Shown in pieces: positions 5,262 to 6,473 of a stretch of 6,473 bases of DNA. Positions within the stretch are counted from its first letter, which is position 1. Each line of letters starts with the position of its first letter. The stretch covers positions 1 to 6,473 of the forward strand of contig JANWZU010000131.1 of assembly GCA_025054795.1 (NCBI GenBank), given 5' to 3'. Under the pieces are notes generated by a model. That model ran no database searches, was not told where the DNA came from, and was given only the letters and a program-made list of their open reading frames with translations. The stretch comes from Candidatus Caldarchaeum sp. (GTDB taxonomy: Archaea > Thermoproteota > Nitrososphaeria_A > Caldarchaeales > Caldarchaeaceae). The translations under genes were made by a program, and so were the position numbers.

Positions 5262-5568
5262 CCACGCCAACCTTTCTAAAATAACGCTCAGCCATCTCCT
5301 TGTTTACGACGTGAAACTCGAAAGGCTCGTCGAAACCAGCTTTCCGAAGCTCAGCAATAACTCTAGCAGGCTCCAGCTCCGTCACAACCAAGACATCAAC
5401 ATCACTCATCATGACGTGCTCGCCCCGGGCCACGGACCCGAAAAGATAGAGCTTAGAATCCCTGTCCAACCCTAGCATTAAGACTCTCAAATCCCTCAGA
5501 TAGGTCTCAAGGTTCTGGAACACTTTTCTCCGCATCCTAGCCCTCTCAACCAGAATTCTCTCTGACAA
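5245..5568 (-). CDS. MNT-type minimal nucleotidyltransferase, antitoxin of pair 2
   Basis: A 107-residue minimal nucleotidyltransferase. LYLFGSVARGE (40-50) and MSDVDVLVV (54-62) give G44, S45, D56 and D58, at exactly the same positions as in the other MNT protein of this window. PFEFHVV (82-88) is the candidate third acidic segment and MAERYFRKV (92-100) matches the partner's tail. The start is TTG 5568, with GAGGT (5577-5581) 8 nt upstream; ATG 5535 (residue 12) is an alternative. It overlaps the upstream HEPN gene by 23 bp and its own 3' end overlaps the convergent regulator gene by 17 bp. Expected role: neutralising the HEPN partner, possibly by nucleotidylation as shown for other MNT antitoxins. 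Confidence 0.88.
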   Translation of the reverse strand: MSERILVERARMRRKVFQNLETYLRDLRVLMLGLDRDSKLYLFGSVARGEHVMMSDVDVLVVTELEPARVIAELRKAGFDEPFEFHVVNKEMAERYFRKVGVVRPVD

Positions 5569-5938
5569 AGTTCACAACCTCTTCATAGAACCTTATCTGA
5601 CGAAGGGCCTCTTCCCTCGTGAATTCACGTGGAAAATAGCGTGACGTGATGTAGGCGTCTTCGAGAGCGGAGAACTCGATGACATGCTCGTCGGCAAACC
5701 GTTGGAAAACATCCCCCTTGCCCAGACACTCGCCCAATAGGAGGAAAAGCTTTCTCAACATGTGGGTTTTCGGAAACTCGACTCCGTTCTCCAGAAGCTT
5801 TGCTTTCAGAAAAAACTGCAGAGACTGCTCAAGGTTGAAAACAGCCAAATCGTAGTCGCCTCTCTGCATGTGAAAATCCGCTGCAGCCCGGACCTTCTCA
5901 GACCGCTGCAGCAAAAATGCAACCTCGTCTCTCCGCAC
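5546..5938 (-). CDS. HEPN-domain protein, putative toxin of pair 2
   Basis: A 130-residue helical HEPN protein, a diverged relative of the other HEPN protein in this window. Shared features are GDYDLAVFNLEQSLQFFLKAKLL (27-49), FPKTH (55-59) and EDAYITSRYFP (93-103), the last at the same residue numbers. Unlike its relative it contains R-FADE-H (80-85), which fits the R-X4-H RNase spacing, and also R17-X5-H23; neither is conserved in the other copy, so either may be chance. The start is GTG 5938. A good TATA box lies 30 nt upstream, so translation is probably leaderless or nearly so. HEPN comes first and MNT second, the usual order for such modules. Whether it is a growth-arrest toxin, an anti-phage module or something else cannot be told from sequence. 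Confidence 0.88.
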   Translation of the reverse strand: MRRDEVAFLLQRSEKVRAAADFHMQRGDYDLAVFNLEQSLQFFLKAKLLENGVEFPKTHMLRKLFLLLGECLGKGDVFQRFADEHVIEFSALEDAYITSRYFPREFTREEALRQIRFYEEVVNFVRENSG

Positions 5939-5962
5939 TCCAAGTCAGAACTGGAGCAACGA

Positions 5963-5972
5963 CTATTATACG
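5963..5972 (-). promoter_or_regulatory. TATA box of HEPN-MNT pair 2
   Basis: The minus strand reads CGTATAATAG, centred about 30 nt before GTG 5938. It lies just past the stop codon of the thioredoxin-fold gene (5976), so pair 2 has its own promoter and a near-leaderless mRNA. Confidence 0.55.
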
Positions 5973-5975
5973 TTT

Positions 5976-6473
5976 TCAGCGACTTGCTTCAAGCCGGTGA
6001 ACTATGTTCAGCCAGTCGTCCTCGGTCAGCGTTCCGAACCTCTTCTCATAAACTATCTCGCCCTTCGCTGAGATGCCGAATATCGTCTCCTGAGTGATTA
6101 CACGTAGGGCTACGAGGAATTCGAGGTTGGGCTGGGCGACAGTCCAGTCGCTGGGTGCGTTGTGCTGCTCTAGGAACCGCTGTATTTCCTGCGGTGTGTC
6201 GCCGGGGTCGAAGCTCGTCAAAAGAACCGCCACCTTGTTTCTGAAGTGTGGGTAGGCTTTGGTGAGTGTCGTGATGTTTTTGCTGCACGTCGGACACCAT
6301 GTGGCGAAGAAGACCAGCAGCACAGGCTTCCCAGCCCTGAGAATCTGCGAAACCGTGGCGGGCCTGCCGTCGAGGAGCTTCAGCTCTATGCCGAAGGCGT
6401 CGGCCATCTCTCCGTGGTCGTCTCCGTGCGTGTGTTCCACAGTCCTGTGGAATGATTCGACGAGCTTGTCCCA
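5976..6473 (-). CDS. TlpA/AhpC-like thioredoxin-fold protein (5' end cut by window)
   Basis: The frame is open from the window edge to a TGA at 5976 (166 codons visible). An internal GTG at 6440 would give 154 residues; numbering below uses it. The true start may lie beyond the window, because no TATA box or Shine-Dalgarno site precedes the GTG and the preceding 11 codons read as plausible protein. Features: a His/Asp/Glu-rich stretch HTHGDDHGE (3-11), ELKLLDGRPATVSQI (19-33), then LLVFFATWCPTCSKN (41-55) with redox pair C49 and C52, and the C-terminal GISAKGEIVYEKRFG strand pair (122-136). Typical TlpA-like proteins reduce disulfides or supply metallated sites outside the membrane. The cis-proline usual in this fold is missing: the expected place reads TQET (116-119). 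No signal peptide is visible in this window. Confidence 0.85.
   Translation of the reverse strand, partial: WDKLVESFHRTVEHTHGDDHGEMADAFGIELKLLDGRPATVSQILRAGKPVLLVFFATWCPTCSKNITTLTKAYPHFRNKVAVLLTSFDPGDTPQEIQRFLEQHNAPSDWTVAQPNLEFLVALRVITQETIFGISAKGEIVYEKRFGTLTEDDWLNIVHRLEASR
6435..6452. promoter_or_regulatory. Perfect 18-bp inverted repeat near the thioredoxin-fold GTG
   Basis: TTCCACAG-TC-CTGTGGAA has perfect 8-bp arms and a 2-bp spacer, overlapping the possible GTG start at 6440. It could be an operator if the gene starts here, or a chance palindrome inside a longer coding region. Confidence 0.3.

Noticed and set aside
1..6473. CRISPR array, tRNA or insertion-sequence ends
   Set aside because: No regularly spaced repeats, cloverleaf-like segment, transposase gene or terminal inverted repeats were found on reading both strands.

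Overview
The window looks like thermophilic archaeal chromosome. The evidence is AT-rich TATA boxes about 25-30 nt upstream of start codons (leaderless or near-leaderless transcripts), Shine-Dalgarno sites at internal operon genes, frequent GTG/TTG starts, two HEPN-MNT gene pairs and archaeal-type protein families. A deep Thermoproteota/Aigarchaeota-like host is plausible, but this is inference; no marker gene is present. Coding density is very high and no gap between genes exceeds about 100 bp. No tRNA, rRNA, CRISPR array or insertion sequence was seen.

Layout, left to right. Positions 1-810 (minus) hold a luciferase-like (LLM class) flavin/F420 oxidoreductase whose 3' end is cut by the window. 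A PspC-domain membrane protein (905-1315, minus) and an orphan SAM-dependent DNA-methylase-type protein (1380-2267, minus) follow, each with its own promoter. HEPN-MNT pair 1 lies at 2323-3046 (minus).

The centre (3072-5261) is a compact putative copper/soft-metal module. Three tightly packed minus-strand genes encode an exported PepSY-like protein with Met, His and Cys-rich segments, a small Met/Trp-rich membrane protein, and an exported DUF411/CopG-like CXCC protein. Divergent from them on the plus strand is a gene for an unusual one-component regulator: two membrane helices joined by a Met/His-rich external loop, fused to a cytoplasmic winged helix. The divergent intergenic region carries two TATA boxes and a tandem 11-bp repeat that is a natural operator candidate. 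I propose that the regulator senses Cu(I)/Ag(I) outside the membrane and controls the three export/periplasm-like genes.

HEPN-MNT pair 2 (5245-5938, minus) lies on the other side of the metal module; its 3' end overlaps the regulator's 3' end. A thioredoxin-fold protein (5976 to the right edge, minus, 5' end cut) has a CPTC motif, a His-rich N-terminal stretch and no obvious cis-proline. The metal module is thus bracketed by two related but diverged HEPN-MNT pairs with identical gene order and identical 23-bp overlaps.
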